From contig JAEWGO010000007.1 of NCBI GenBank assembly GCA_023388255.1, positions 186,001 through 250,000 of the forward strand: DNA of 64,000 bases. Direction: 5' to 3'. This DNA comes from Pseudomonadota bacterium (GTDB taxonomy: Bacteria > Pseudomonadota > Gammaproteobacteria > Xanthomonadales > Rhodanobacteraceae). The position numbers were made by a program, and so were the translations under genes. Positions 57,356 through 64,000 of this stretch are shown piece by piece (the stretch's first letter is position 1; the number at the start of each line of letters is the position of its first letter). The notes beneath the pieces were generated by a model. It made no database searches. It was given only the letters and a program-made list of their open reading frames with translations, and was not told where the DNA came from.

Positions 57356-57384
57356 AATCCCGATTCTCCATTTCCGGCTCTGCA
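57356..57384 (+). repeat. CCCGATTCTCC tract before ruvB
   Basis: AATCCCGATTCTCCATTTCC followed by GGCTCT directly before the ruvB ATG. It is related to the tracts at 4469-4509 and 58442-58485 and shares the CCGGCTCT box with the ftsA junction. Confidence 0.45.
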
Positions 57385-58437
57385 ATGCCCGATCGCCTTA
57401 CGTCAGCCAGCGCGACCCGCGACGACGATCTCGTCGAGACGACGATCCGTCCGCAGCGTCTGGCCGAGTATCTCGGTCAGCAGACCGTGCGCGAGCAGCT
57501 CGGCATCTATATCGAAGCGGCGAAGCGACGCGGCGAAGCGCTCGATCATGTGCTGATCTTCGGACCGCCTGGGCTTGGCAAGACCACGCTCTCGCACGTG
57601 ATCGCGAACGAACTCGGCGTGAACCTGCGCACCACGTCGGGTCCGGTGCTGGAGCGGCCTGGCGACCTCGCGGCACTGCTGACGAACCTGCAGCCGCGCG
57701 ACGTGCTGTTCGTCGACGAGATCCATCGGCTATCGCCGATCGTCGAGGAGGTGCTGTATCCGGCGCTCGAGGATTTCCAGATCGACATCATGATCGGCGA
57801 AGGCCCGGCCGCGCGCTCGATCAAGCTCGACCTGCCACCGTTCACGCTGATCGGCGCGACCACGCGCGCAGGCCTGTTGACCGCGCCGTTGCGCGACCGC
57901 TTCGGTATCGTGCAGCGGTTGGAGTTCTACAACACGCTCGAACTCACCGCGATTGTTCGGCGTGCCGCGCATATCCTCGGCATTGCCTGCGAATCGGAAG
58001 GCGCCGGCGAAATTGCACGCCGTGCGCGCGGCACTCCGCGCATCGCCAACCGGCTGCTGCGGCGCGTGCGCGACTATGCCGAGGTCAAGGCCAACGGCAC
58101 GATCACCGCAGCCGTCGCTGGCGCCGCGTTGGAAATGCTCAAGGTCGACCCGGAAGGTTTCGACGCGCTCGACCGCCGCCTGCTCGGAACGATCATCGAC
58201 AATTTCGACGGCGGCCCGGTCGGCGTCGAATCGCTCGCTGCGGCGCTCAGCGAGGAGCGTGGCACGATCGAGGACGTGCTTGAACCGTTCCTGATCCAGC
58301 AGGGCTTCCTCGTGCGCACTGCGCGCGGGCGCATGGTGACGAACAAGGCGTACCGGCATCTCGGCCTGAAGGCGCCGCGCAAGGCCGGTGACGTGGATAT
58401 GTTCGAGGCCGAGTCGGGAATGGACACCAAGGAATGA
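57385..58437 (+). CDS. ruvB: Holliday-junction branch-migration ATPase RuvB
   Basis: RuvB is the AAA+ motor that drives branch migration. The 350-residue protein has Walker A GPPGLGKTT, Walker B VLFVDEIHRLS, sensor 1 LIGATTRAGLLTAPLRDRFG and the C-terminal winged helix (FLVRTARGRMVTNKAYRHLG). It overlaps ybgC by ATGA. Its separation from ruvA by kup means that it may be transcribed from another promoter. Confidence 0.98.
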   Translation: MPDRLTSASATRDDDLVETTIRPQRLAEYLGQQTVREQLGIYIEAAKRRGEALDHVLIFGPPGLGKTTLSHVIANELGVNLRTTSGPVLERPGDLAALLTNLQPRDVLFVDEIHRLSPIVEEVLYPALEDFQIDIMIGEGPAARSIKLDLPPFTLIGATTRAGLLTAPLRDRFGIVQRLEFYNTLELTAIVRRAAHILGIACESEGAGEIARRARGTPRIANRLLRRVRDYAEVKANGTITAAVAGAALEMLKVDPEGFDALDRRLLGTIIDNFDGGPVGVESLAAALSEERGTIEDVLEPFLIQQGFLVRTARGRMVTNKAYRHLGLKAPRKAGDVDMFEAESGMDTKE

Positions 58438-58871
58438 TCGAACCCCGCGCTTTCGCCATTCCCGCTTTCCCATTCTCCATTCCGGTCCGCGTCTACTGGG
58501 AAGACACCGATGCGGGCGGAGTCGTCTATCATGCACGCTATCTGCATTTCCTCGAGCGGGCGCGCACCGAATGGCTGCGCACCGGCGGCCACGGCCAGCA
58601 GCAACTACGCGAACAGGCCGGCATCGTTTTCGTCGTGCATCGCATGGAACTCGCGTTCAATGCGCCGGCGCGCCTGGACGACCTGCTGATCGCGACCGTC
58701 GAGCCCGAGGATCGGCGCAGCGCCAGTTTCGTCGTGCGCCAGACGTTGTGGCGCGAACCCGAGCCGAAACCGCTGGTCGAAGCGCGTGTGCGCATCGCCT
58801 GCCTCGATGCGCAACGCTTCCGCCCGCGCCCCATTCCGGATCACCTGCTTCAAGAGATCGCCAAGACATGA
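58434..58871 (+). CDS. ybgC: Acyl-CoA thioesterase YbgC (tol-pal associated)
   Basis: YbgC is a hot-dog-fold thioesterase of the Tol-Pal cluster. The active-site motif DTDAGGVVYHARYLHFLE and the following RARTEWL are intact in this 145-residue protein. The first 14 residues (IEPRAFAIPAFPFSIP) are encoded by a CATTCCC-rich repeat and are not conserved in the family, so the true start could lie closer to the VRVYWEDTD core. The ATG overlaps ruvB and the stop overlaps tolQ. Confidence 0.93.
   Translation: MIEPRAFAIPAFPFSIPVRVYWEDTDAGGVVYHARYLHFLERARTEWLRTGGHGQQQLREQAGIVFVVHRMELAFNAPARLDDLLIATVEPEDRRSASFVVRQTLWREPEPKPLVEARVRIACLDAQRFRPRPIPDHLLQEIAKT
58442..58485 (+). repeat. CATTCCC-type repeat inside the ybgC start
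   Basis: AACCCCGCGCTTTCGCCATT, CCCGCTTTCCCATTCTCCATT and a closing CCGGTCC. The CCATTCCC/CCCATTC units match the tracts at 4469 and 57356. Here the repeat encodes the N-terminal Pro/Phe/Ala-rich residues of YbgC. Confidence 0.5.
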
Positions 58872-59554
58872 ATTCAGAACTCAACGTCCTCGCCCTGATC
58901 CTGGGCGCCAGCCTGCCGGTCAAGCTGGTGCTCGGCATCCTGATCGGCTTCTCGATCGCATCGTGGTTCATCATCTTCCGCAAGAAGGCGCTGATCGACC
59001 GTGCCAATGCGAGCGCCGACGACTTCGAGGAGCGTTTCTGGTCCGGCGCCGACCTGGCCGGGCTGTTCAAGGACATCACCAACAGCGGTGAGCGCGTGAC
59101 TGGCAGCGGCGCGATCTTCGAAGCGGGTTTTCGCGAATTCGCGCGGCTGCGCCAGCGCCGCAGCGTCGATTCACGCGCGCTGCTCGAAGGCGCGCAGCGC
59201 GCAATGCGGGTTTCCGCGACGCGCGAGGTCGATCGTCTCGAGCAAAGCCTGGAGTTCCTCGCCAACGTCGGTTCGATCAGTCCCTACGTCGGCCTGTTCG
59301 GCACGGTGTGGGGCATCATGATCGCGTTCCAGGGTCTCGCCAACGTGAAGGAGGCGACCATCGCAATGGTCGCGCCAGGCATCTCCGAGGCGCTGATCGC
59401 AACTGCGATGGGCCTGTTCGCGGCGATCCCGGCGGTGTGGGCATACAACCGCTATTCGACCAAGCTCGAACGCATCAGCCTGCGCTACGACACCTTCGTC
59501 GAGGAGTTCTCGTCGATCCTCGCGCGCCAGGCGCATCTGGAAGACGCGCCGTGA
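58868..59554 (+). CDS. tolQ: Tol-Pal inner-membrane protein TolQ
   Basis: TolQ, with TolR, forms the proton-driven motor that powers the Tol-Pal system in outer-membrane constriction at division. From ATG 58868 (MNSELNVLALILG, overlapping ybgC by ATGA) it is 228 residues with three membrane helices and the ExbB/MotA-like segment NVGSISPYVGLFGTVWGIM, then EALIATAMGLFAAIPAVWAYN. An open frame upstream is not TolQ. Confidence 0.97.
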   Translation: MNSELNVLALILGASLPVKLVLGILIGFSIASWFIIFRKKALIDRANASADDFEERFWSGADLAGLFKDITNSGERVTGSGAIFEAGFREFARLRQRRSVDSRALLEGAQRAMRVSATREVDRLEQSLEFLANVGSISPYVGLFGTVWGIMIAFQGLANVKEATIAMVAPGISEALIATAMGLFAAIPAVWAYNRYSTKLERISLRYDTFVEEFSSILARQAHLEDAP

Positions 59555-59589
59555 ACCCCACGTCGGGCCGGATCGCGTTGGAGTAGCCC

Positions 59590-60030
59590 ATGCAAAGTTA
59601 CGGAAGGCGCAAGCGGCGCAAGCTCAAGGCCGAAATCAACGTCGTGCCCTACATCGACGTGATGCTCGTGCTGCTGATCATCTTCATGGTGACGGCGCCG
59701 CTGCTCAATCTCGGGGTCGACATCCAGTTGCCGCAGTCAGCGGCGAAATCGATCCAGAACGACAAGGAACCCGTCATGGTCAGCGTCGATCAGGAAGGCA
59801 AGTACTTCCTGACGCTCGGCGCGTCCAAGCGCGAGCCGATCGAGGCGCCGGCGCTGGTCAACAAAATTTCAGCTTTCGTCCGCGAGAATCCGCAAGTGCC
59901 CGTGCTGGTCGCTGGCGACCAGCGCGCCGACTACGGAAAGATCTATCAGGCGATGGTGTTGCTGCAGCAGGCTGGCGTGCCCAAGGTCGGGCTGATGAGC
60001 CAGCCGGTGCAGGCGAGCGGAGCGCGCTGA
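59590..60030 (+). CDS. tolR: Tol-Pal inner-membrane protein TolR
   Basis: TolR (ExbD family) has a single membrane helix with the proton-path aspartate (NVVPYIDVMLVLLIIFMV, D23) and a periplasmic domain. The 146-residue length is normal. It lies 35 bases after tolQ and is followed within 4 bases by tolA. Confidence 0.97.
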   Translation: MQSYGRRKRRKLKAEINVVPYIDVMLVLLIIFMVTAPLLNLGVDIQLPQSAAKSIQNDKEPVMVSVDQEGKYFLTLGASKREPIEAPALVNKISAFVRENPQVPVLVAGDQRADYGKIYQAMVLLQQAGVPKVGLMSQPVQASGAR

Positions 60031-60034
60031 GCGG

Positions 60035-60994
60035 ATGGAGCGCGCAAACCCGATCGAGAGTTTCAGCGACAAGCTGCGCGCGTTCGGTCTGGCACTGGGA
60101 CTGCACGTGGCCTGCGTGCTGGCGATGCTGATCGGCCTGTGGTGGACGCATGAAACCAAACCGGTGGTGATGCCGGGCCCGGTGATCGAAGCGACCCTGA
60201 TCGGTCCGACTGCCGCACCGAAGGCGAAATCCGGCGCAGCCAAACCCGCGCCGACGCCGCCACCGAAGCCGGTGCCCTTGCCGGAGCCGCCGAAACCGGA
60301 GCCGCCAAAACCCGAACCCAAGCCGGAGCCGCAGCCCGAACCACCGAAGCCGGTAAAGCAAACGCCGACTGAAGTGCAGAAGCAGGATCAGGTCGACCGC
60401 GAAAAGATCGCCGCGATCGCCGAGCAAAAGGCCGAGCAGGAAAAGAAGGAACAGGAAGAGAAGGTCCGCCAGAAGCAGGTGCTGCTCGAAGAAGAGAAGC
60501 AGCGCAAGGTTCGCGAGGAACAACAGAAGCAGCTCGCCGATCTCAAGAAGCAACGCGAGGCGGCGGACAAGAAAGCGAAGCTGGAGCGTGAGCGCCTGGC
60601 GCAACTGGAGGATCGCAACCAGAAGAACGTCGCCGACAGCAAACCCGCGCCGGCGGCCGAACACGAGGCCGAGCAGGCGCAGACCGGCGCCGGCGGTCAA
60701 GACAACGATCTTGCGGCGCGTTATGCGGCGGCGATCCAGGTCGCGGTCACGCAGAACTGGAACCGTCCCGAAGGCGTTCCGGGTGGCATCCGTTGCACGA
60801 TCCGGATCGTGCAGATCCCGGGCGGCGACGTGATCAGTGCCAACGTGGGTTCGCCCTGCAATGCCGATCCGATCACGCGCAATTCGATCGAGCAGGCGGT
60901 GATGAAGGCGGCGCCGCTGCCATACCAAGGCTACGAGAAAGTGTTCCAGCGCAACATCAATTTTCACTTCAAATACGACGGAGAGGGCGGATGA
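60035..60994 (+). CDS. tolA: Tol-Pal periplasmic-spanning protein TolA
   Basis: TolA links TolQR to the outer membrane. The 319-residue protein has an N-terminal membrane helix (about residues 18-38), a Pro/Lys-rich stretch (about 60-110), a long Lys/Glu helical region (about 110-200) and a C-terminal globular domain (WNRPEGVPGGIRCTIRIVQI; AVMKAAPLPYQGYEKVFQRN). The low-complexity middle is normal. The stop overlaps the tolB ATG. Confidence 0.94.
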   Translation: MERANPIESFSDKLRAFGLALGLHVACVLAMLIGLWWTHETKPVVMPGPVIEATLIGPTAAPKAKSGAAKPAPTPPPKPVPLPEPPKPEPPKPEPKPEPQPEPPKPVKQTPTEVQKQDQVDREKIAAIAEQKAEQEKKEQEEKVRQKQVLLEEEKQRKVREEQQKQLADLKKQREAADKKAKLERERLAQLEDRNQKNVADSKPAPAAEHEAEQAQTGAGGQDNDLAARYAAAIQVAVTQNWNRPEGVPGGIRCTIRIVQIPGGDVISANVGSPCNADPITRNSIEQAVMKAAPLPYQGYEKVFQRNINFHFKYDGEGG

Positions 60995-62310
60995 CGATGT
61001 TCAAACGGATCATGGGCCGCGTGGCGCTGGTGCTGGTCGGCTGCTTCGCCGGTCATGCGGCGTTCGCGCAAGGCCTGGATATCGACATCGTGAACGGCAC
61101 CGCGAGCGCGCGGCCGGTTGCGGTCGTGCCGTTCGGCTTCGAGGGTGCCAGCGTGCCGCCGGAGACGAATCCCGGTGAAATCGTTCGCGCCGATCTTGCG
61201 CGCTCTGGCCAGTTTCGCACCCTGGGCAAGAATGAAATCGTCGAGTTCCCGACGCGCGAGGCCGAGGTCAAGTTCGCGACCTGGCGCATGCTCAAGCAGG
61301 ATTACCTCGTGGTCGGGCGCATGTCCGATGCCGGCGGCGGTGCGCTCCGCGTGGAGTGGGAGTTGTTCGACGTTGCACGCCAGCAACGCATCGCCGATGG
61401 CGCGATCAGCGGCCAGCGCACCGGCCTGCGCGATATCGCGCACCAGGTGGCCGACGTCGTCTACGAAAAGATCCTCGGTGTGCGCGGGGCGTTCTGGACG
61501 CGCATCGCCTACGTCACTGCAACGGGTTCCGCTCCGAACTACCAGTACGCGTTGATGGTGGCCGATTCGGACGGCTACAACCCGCAGGTGGTGGTGCGTT
61601 CGCGCGAATCGCTGATGTCGCCGGCCTGGTCCGCGGATGGCCGCAAGCTTGCCTACGTTTCGTTCGAGAGTGGCAATTCGGCCGTCTATGTGCAGGATCT
61701 TGGCACCGGCGCCCGTCAGGTCGTGTCCAGCAGCCGCGGCATCAACAGCGCGCCGGCATTCTCCCCTGACGGCAACAAGATGGCTTTGAGCCTTTCCAAG
61801 GGTGGCAATCCGGACATCTATGTGATGGACCTCGGCAGCCGCCAGCTCACCCAGGTGACGCGCCATTTCGCGATCGACACCGAGGCGAAGTGGGCTCCGG
61901 ACGGCCAGAGTCTGTACTTCACGTCCGACCGTTCCGGCAAGCCGCAGATCTATCAGGTGTCGCCGAGCGGCGGCGAACCGACGCGCGTGACCTTCCAGGG
62001 GCAATACAACGCCAGTCCGAGCGTCGTCGATGCCAAAGGCATCAAGATTGCAATGGTGCAGGGCAGCGGAAACGTGTATCGTATCGCAGTCCTTGACCGG
62101 GCGACGAACCAGAACACGTTGGTATCGCCGGGCAGCCAAGATGAGCATCCCAGTTTTGCCCCGAACGGAAGCATGCTGCTGTATGCCGCGAGCGAAGGTT
62201 CGCGCGGCGTGCTGTACGCAGCTTCGGCCGACGGGCGCGTGCGGCAGAAGCTCGGGCTTGCGGAGGGCGATGTGCGGGAGCCAGTTTGGGGGCCATTCCG
62301 CCAGCGTTGA
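60991..62310 (+). CDS. tolB: Periplasmic Tol-Pal protein TolB
   Basis: TolB binds Pal and OmpA-type proteins in the periplasm. From ATG 60991 it has a signal peptide (VALVLVGCFAGHAAFA, cleavage before QG), an N-terminal D1 domain and a C-terminal six-bladed beta-propeller with WD40-like repeats (MSPAWSADGRKLAYVSFESG, NSAPAFSPDGNKMALSLS). Total 439 residues. The upstream open frame is antisense to family similarity and belongs to tolA's region. Confidence 0.97.
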   Translation: MTMFKRIMGRVALVLVGCFAGHAAFAQGLDIDIVNGTASARPVAVVPFGFEGASVPPETNPGEIVRADLARSGQFRTLGKNEIVEFPTREAEVKFATWRMLKQDYLVVGRMSDAGGGALRVEWELFDVARQQRIADGAISGQRTGLRDIAHQVADVVYEKILGVRGAFWTRIAYVTATGSAPNYQYALMVADSDGYNPQVVVRSRESLMSPAWSADGRKLAYVSFESGNSAVYVQDLGTGARQVVSSSRGINSAPAFSPDGNKMALSLSKGGNPDIYVMDLGSRQLTQVTRHFAIDTEAKWAPDGQSLYFTSDRSGKPQIYQVSPSGGEPTRVTFQGQYNASPSVVDAKGIKIAMVQGSGNVYRIAVLDRATNQNTLVSPGSQDEHPSFAPNGSMLLYAASEGSRGVLYAASADGRVRQKLGLAEGDVREPVWGPFRQR

Positions 62311-62415
62311 TTTGATCTGCAGAACCAACGTGTCCCGCCTGACCGCGGGACATGGCGTATGAAGTTGTTTCGACCCACAAAATCCGACAAACCTGCCCAG
62401 CTGAAGGGATACACC

Positions 62416-62928
62416 ATGAACAACGTCGTCCGTATTGCGTTTTCCGTATTGCTCGTCGCCGGCGTCGCCGCTTGTGCGAAGAAGGCCGTCAAGCCAACCG
62501 TACAGCCACCGGTGGAGACCGCTCAGACCGAGACTGCGCCGATGGACAACAGCGGCCGTTACACGCGTGACAGCCTCGATACCGATTCCTGCCTGCGCCA
62601 GCGCGTCATCTACTTCGATCTGGACAAGACCGAGATCAAGCCGGAGTTTCAGGCTCAGATGGCTTGCCACGCGGCGTACCTGAAGCAGTTCCCGGAAGCG
62701 CGCGTGACGCTGGAAGGCAATGCCGACGAGCGCGGTTCGCGCGAGTACAACCTCGGCCTCGGCGAGCGCCGTGGCAATGCCGTGCAGGGCGCGCTCAACG
62801 CGGCCGGCGGTTCGTCTTCGCAGCTGAATGTCGTCAGCTATGGCGAAGAGCGCCCGGTTTGCCGCGAGCACAATGAATCGTGCTGGTCGAAGAACCGTCG
62901 CGTCGAGATCGTCTACACCGCGAAGTAA
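62416..62928 (+). CDS. pal: Peptidoglycan-associated lipoprotein Pal
   Basis: Pal is an outer-membrane lipoprotein whose OmpA-like domain binds peptidoglycan. From ATG 62416 (GAAGGGA ribosome site) the 170-residue precursor has a lipobox VAAC, a Thr/Pro linker and the OmpA C-like domain (VIYFDLDKTEIKPEF; NADERGSREYNLGLGERRGN). The residue pattern RGSREYNLxLGxRR that contacts peptidoglycan is intact. A frame open 19 codons upstream lacks a signal peptide. Confidence 0.97.
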   Translation: MNNVVRIAFSVLLVAGVAACAKKAVKPTVQPPVETAQTETAPMDNSGRYTRDSLDTDSCLRQRVIYFDLDKTEIKPEFQAQMACHAAYLKQFPEARVTLEGNADERGSREYNLGLGERRGNAVQGALNAAGGSSSQLNVVSYGEERPVCREHNESCWSKNRRVEIVYTAK

Positions 62929-63851
62929 TGACGATGGCGCACCGGGTCTCGAGTGCGGTTGCAGCGGCGGCCTTCGTGGCCGCCGTTGTTGCGTTTGCGC
63001 CGACCGCCGGCGCGCAGCGCTTGTCGCTCGCCGAGCGGGTCGACAAGCTCGAACAGCAGGCCAATGGCCAAGGCCAGCAAGGTAGTGCAGTCGATCTGGT
63101 GAACCAGATCTCGGCGCTGCAGTCGCAAGTGCAGTCGCTCCAGGGCCAGGTCGAGGAGCTCAAGCACGCGCTCGACGAGGCAAGGCAGCGCAGCAAGGAT
63201 CAGTACACCGATCTGGATTCGCGCATTGGCCGCCTCGAAGGCCATGGCGCGGCGCCAGCCGCTCCGGTTGGCGGGAGAAGTGGTGCCGCGCGTGATGACA
63301 ATCCGCCGGATATCGATCTCGGCGCCCCCGGTGCCGCGCTGCCCAAAGCATCCACTCGCGAGCAGGCGGCCGGAGGTCTCACCGATGCCGATCGCGCAGC
63401 TATGCCGGGCAATGCCGCCGGCGACGCCGCGAATTCGCCTCCTGCTGCATCCAGCGATCCGGCCAGCGAGAGCGCCGCCTACAACGAGGCATTCGCCGCG
63501 TTGAAGGATGGTCGCTATGCCGAATCTGCGCGCCGCTTCCAGAGCTTCATCGATCAGCACCCGAGTGGCGAACTGACCGGCAACGCGTACTACTGGCTCG
63601 GCGAGTCGTACTACGTCACGCAGAATTACAAGATCGCTCAGGAATCGTTCGAGACGTTGTTGCAGCGCTATCCGAACAGCCAGAAGGCACCCGACGCGCT
63701 GCTAAAGGTCGGCTACAGCCAGTACGAGCAAAAGCAGTGGGACGCTGCCGAAGCGACCTTGAACACGGTCGTGCAGAAGTATCCCGACACCACTGTCGCG
63801 CGTCTCGCGCAAGGCAGGCTGCGCGCGTTGAAGATGGAAGCCCGCCACTGA
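62928..63851 (+). CDS. cpoB: Tol-Pal associated periplasmic TPR protein CpoB (YbgF)
   Basis: CpoB coordinates PBP1b and Tol-Pal during constriction. The ATG at 62928 overlaps the pal stop (TAATG). The 307-residue protein has a signal peptide (AAAAFVAAVVAFAPTAGA), a coiled-coil segment (QSLQGQVEELKHALDEARQR) and a C-terminal TPR domain (YNEAFAALKDGRYAESARRF; YWLGESYYVTQNYKIAQESF; ALLKVGYSQYEQKQWDAAEA). The Ala/Ser/Gly-rich linker (about residues 115-190) is long and unstructured. Confidence 0.95.
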   Translation: MTMAHRVSSAVAAAAFVAAVVAFAPTAGAQRLSLAERVDKLEQQANGQGQQGSAVDLVNQISALQSQVQSLQGQVEELKHALDEARQRSKDQYTDLDSRIGRLEGHGAAPAAPVGGRSGAARDDNPPDIDLGAPGAALPKASTREQAAGGLTDADRAAMPGNAAGDAANSPPAASSDPASESAAYNEAFAALKDGRYAESARRFQSFIDQHPSGELTGNAYYWLGESYYVTQNYKIAQESFETLLQRYPNSQKAPDALLKVGYSQYEQKQWDAAEATLNTVVQKYPDTTVARLAQGRLRALKMEARH

Positions 63852-63861
63852 TGGCGCGTCG

Positions 63862-64000
63862 ATGAACTCTGTCGTCGCCCACAGCCTGACGATGGGTGGC
63901 GATGCCTCCGCCGCGCAGCCCGAACAGCGCCTGCGCATCAGCGAGATCTTCCACTCCGTGCAGGGCGAGGCCGACGCGGTCGGCTGGCGGACCGTGTTCG
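63862..64000 (+). CDS. queE: 7-carboxy-7-deazaguanine synthase QueE (5' end, partial)
   Basis: The window ends inside this gene. The visible 46 residues from ATG 63862 end in RLRISEIFHSVQGEADAVGW, the start of the radical-SAM enzyme QueE of queuosine/7-deazaguanine synthesis. The CxxxCxxC cluster is beyond the window. queE directly after cpoB is the common gammaproteobacterial order. Confidence 0.85.
   Translation, partial: MNSVVAHSLTMGGDASAAQPEQRLRISEIFHSVQGEADAVGWRTVF

Overview
This is a GC-rich bacterial chromosome segment with almost every base in or next to a conserved housekeeping gene. The gene order (murG-murC-ddl-ftsQAZ-lpxC-dciA-M23 peptidase-secA; coaE-pilD-pilC-pilB ... pilA ... 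pilR-pilS-sucC-sucD; ruvC-ruvA ... ruvB-ybgC-tolQRAB-pal-cpoB-queE) is that of a gammaproteobacterium of the Xanthomonadales/Lysobacterales. A Rhodanobacteraceae-type organism (Dokdonella/Rudaea-like) is my best guess, but that is an inference from gene order and protein style, not a database result. No rRNA, tRNA, prophage, CRISPR array or transposase gene was seen.

Layout. (1) 1-8.3 kb, plus strand: end of the dcw cell-wall/division cluster (ftsW end, murG, murC, ddl, ftsQ, ftsA, ftsZ) and lpxC, mostly joined by 4-base ATGA overlaps. (2) 8.5-15 kb: dciA (minus), an M23 peptidase, secA, a Nudix/ThiE-like fusion, then coaE and pilD on the minus strand. (3) 15-35 kb, the type IV pilus region: pilD, a VapBC-like toxin-antitoxin pair, pilC and pilB; then a surface-sugar/methyltransferase island (GT2, methyltransferase, GT4-like, methyltransferase on plus; methyltransferase, UPF0104 membrane protein, DegT aminotransferase, an unknown protein and a TMTC-like GT-C/TPR protein on minus); then pilA, a TfpX/TfpZ-type pilin accessory gene, a decayed nucleotidyltransferase/HEPN-like module next to a MITE-like element, and pilR-pilS. 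A -24/-12 (sigma-54) promoter and a TTGTCAC/GTGACAA palindrome lie in front of pilA, which fits control by the PilSR pair encoded 2 kb away. (4) 35-44.6 kb: sucCD, nadE, bamD, rluD, pgeF, clpB. (5) 44.7-51.4 kb, the more lineage-specific part: two DUF3011 secreted proteins, a CDGSH iron-sulfur protein, a CadC-like winged-helix/TPR regulator, a secreted NxxGxxxF-repeat protein and a FmdB zinc ribbon. (6) 51.6-64 kb: aspS, a small alpha/beta hydrolase, ruvC, ruvA, kup, ruvB, ybgC, the whole tol-pal operon, and the start of queE.

The most interesting material is the 10 kb sugar/methyl-transfer island that separates pilB from pilA. It has a GT-C/TPR membrane protein directly behind pilA, so it is a plausible pilin-glycosylation or pilus-linked surface glycan locus. 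Also notable are several small dispersed DNA repeats (a REP-like hairpin family, a 139 bp inverted-repeat element, CATTCCC/GAATCCC tracts). Some of these have been captured inside the ends of essential genes such as ddl, ftsQ and ybgC. Start positions were chosen from operon overlaps, Shine-Dalgarno sequences and family N-termini; where a start is uncertain the entry says so.
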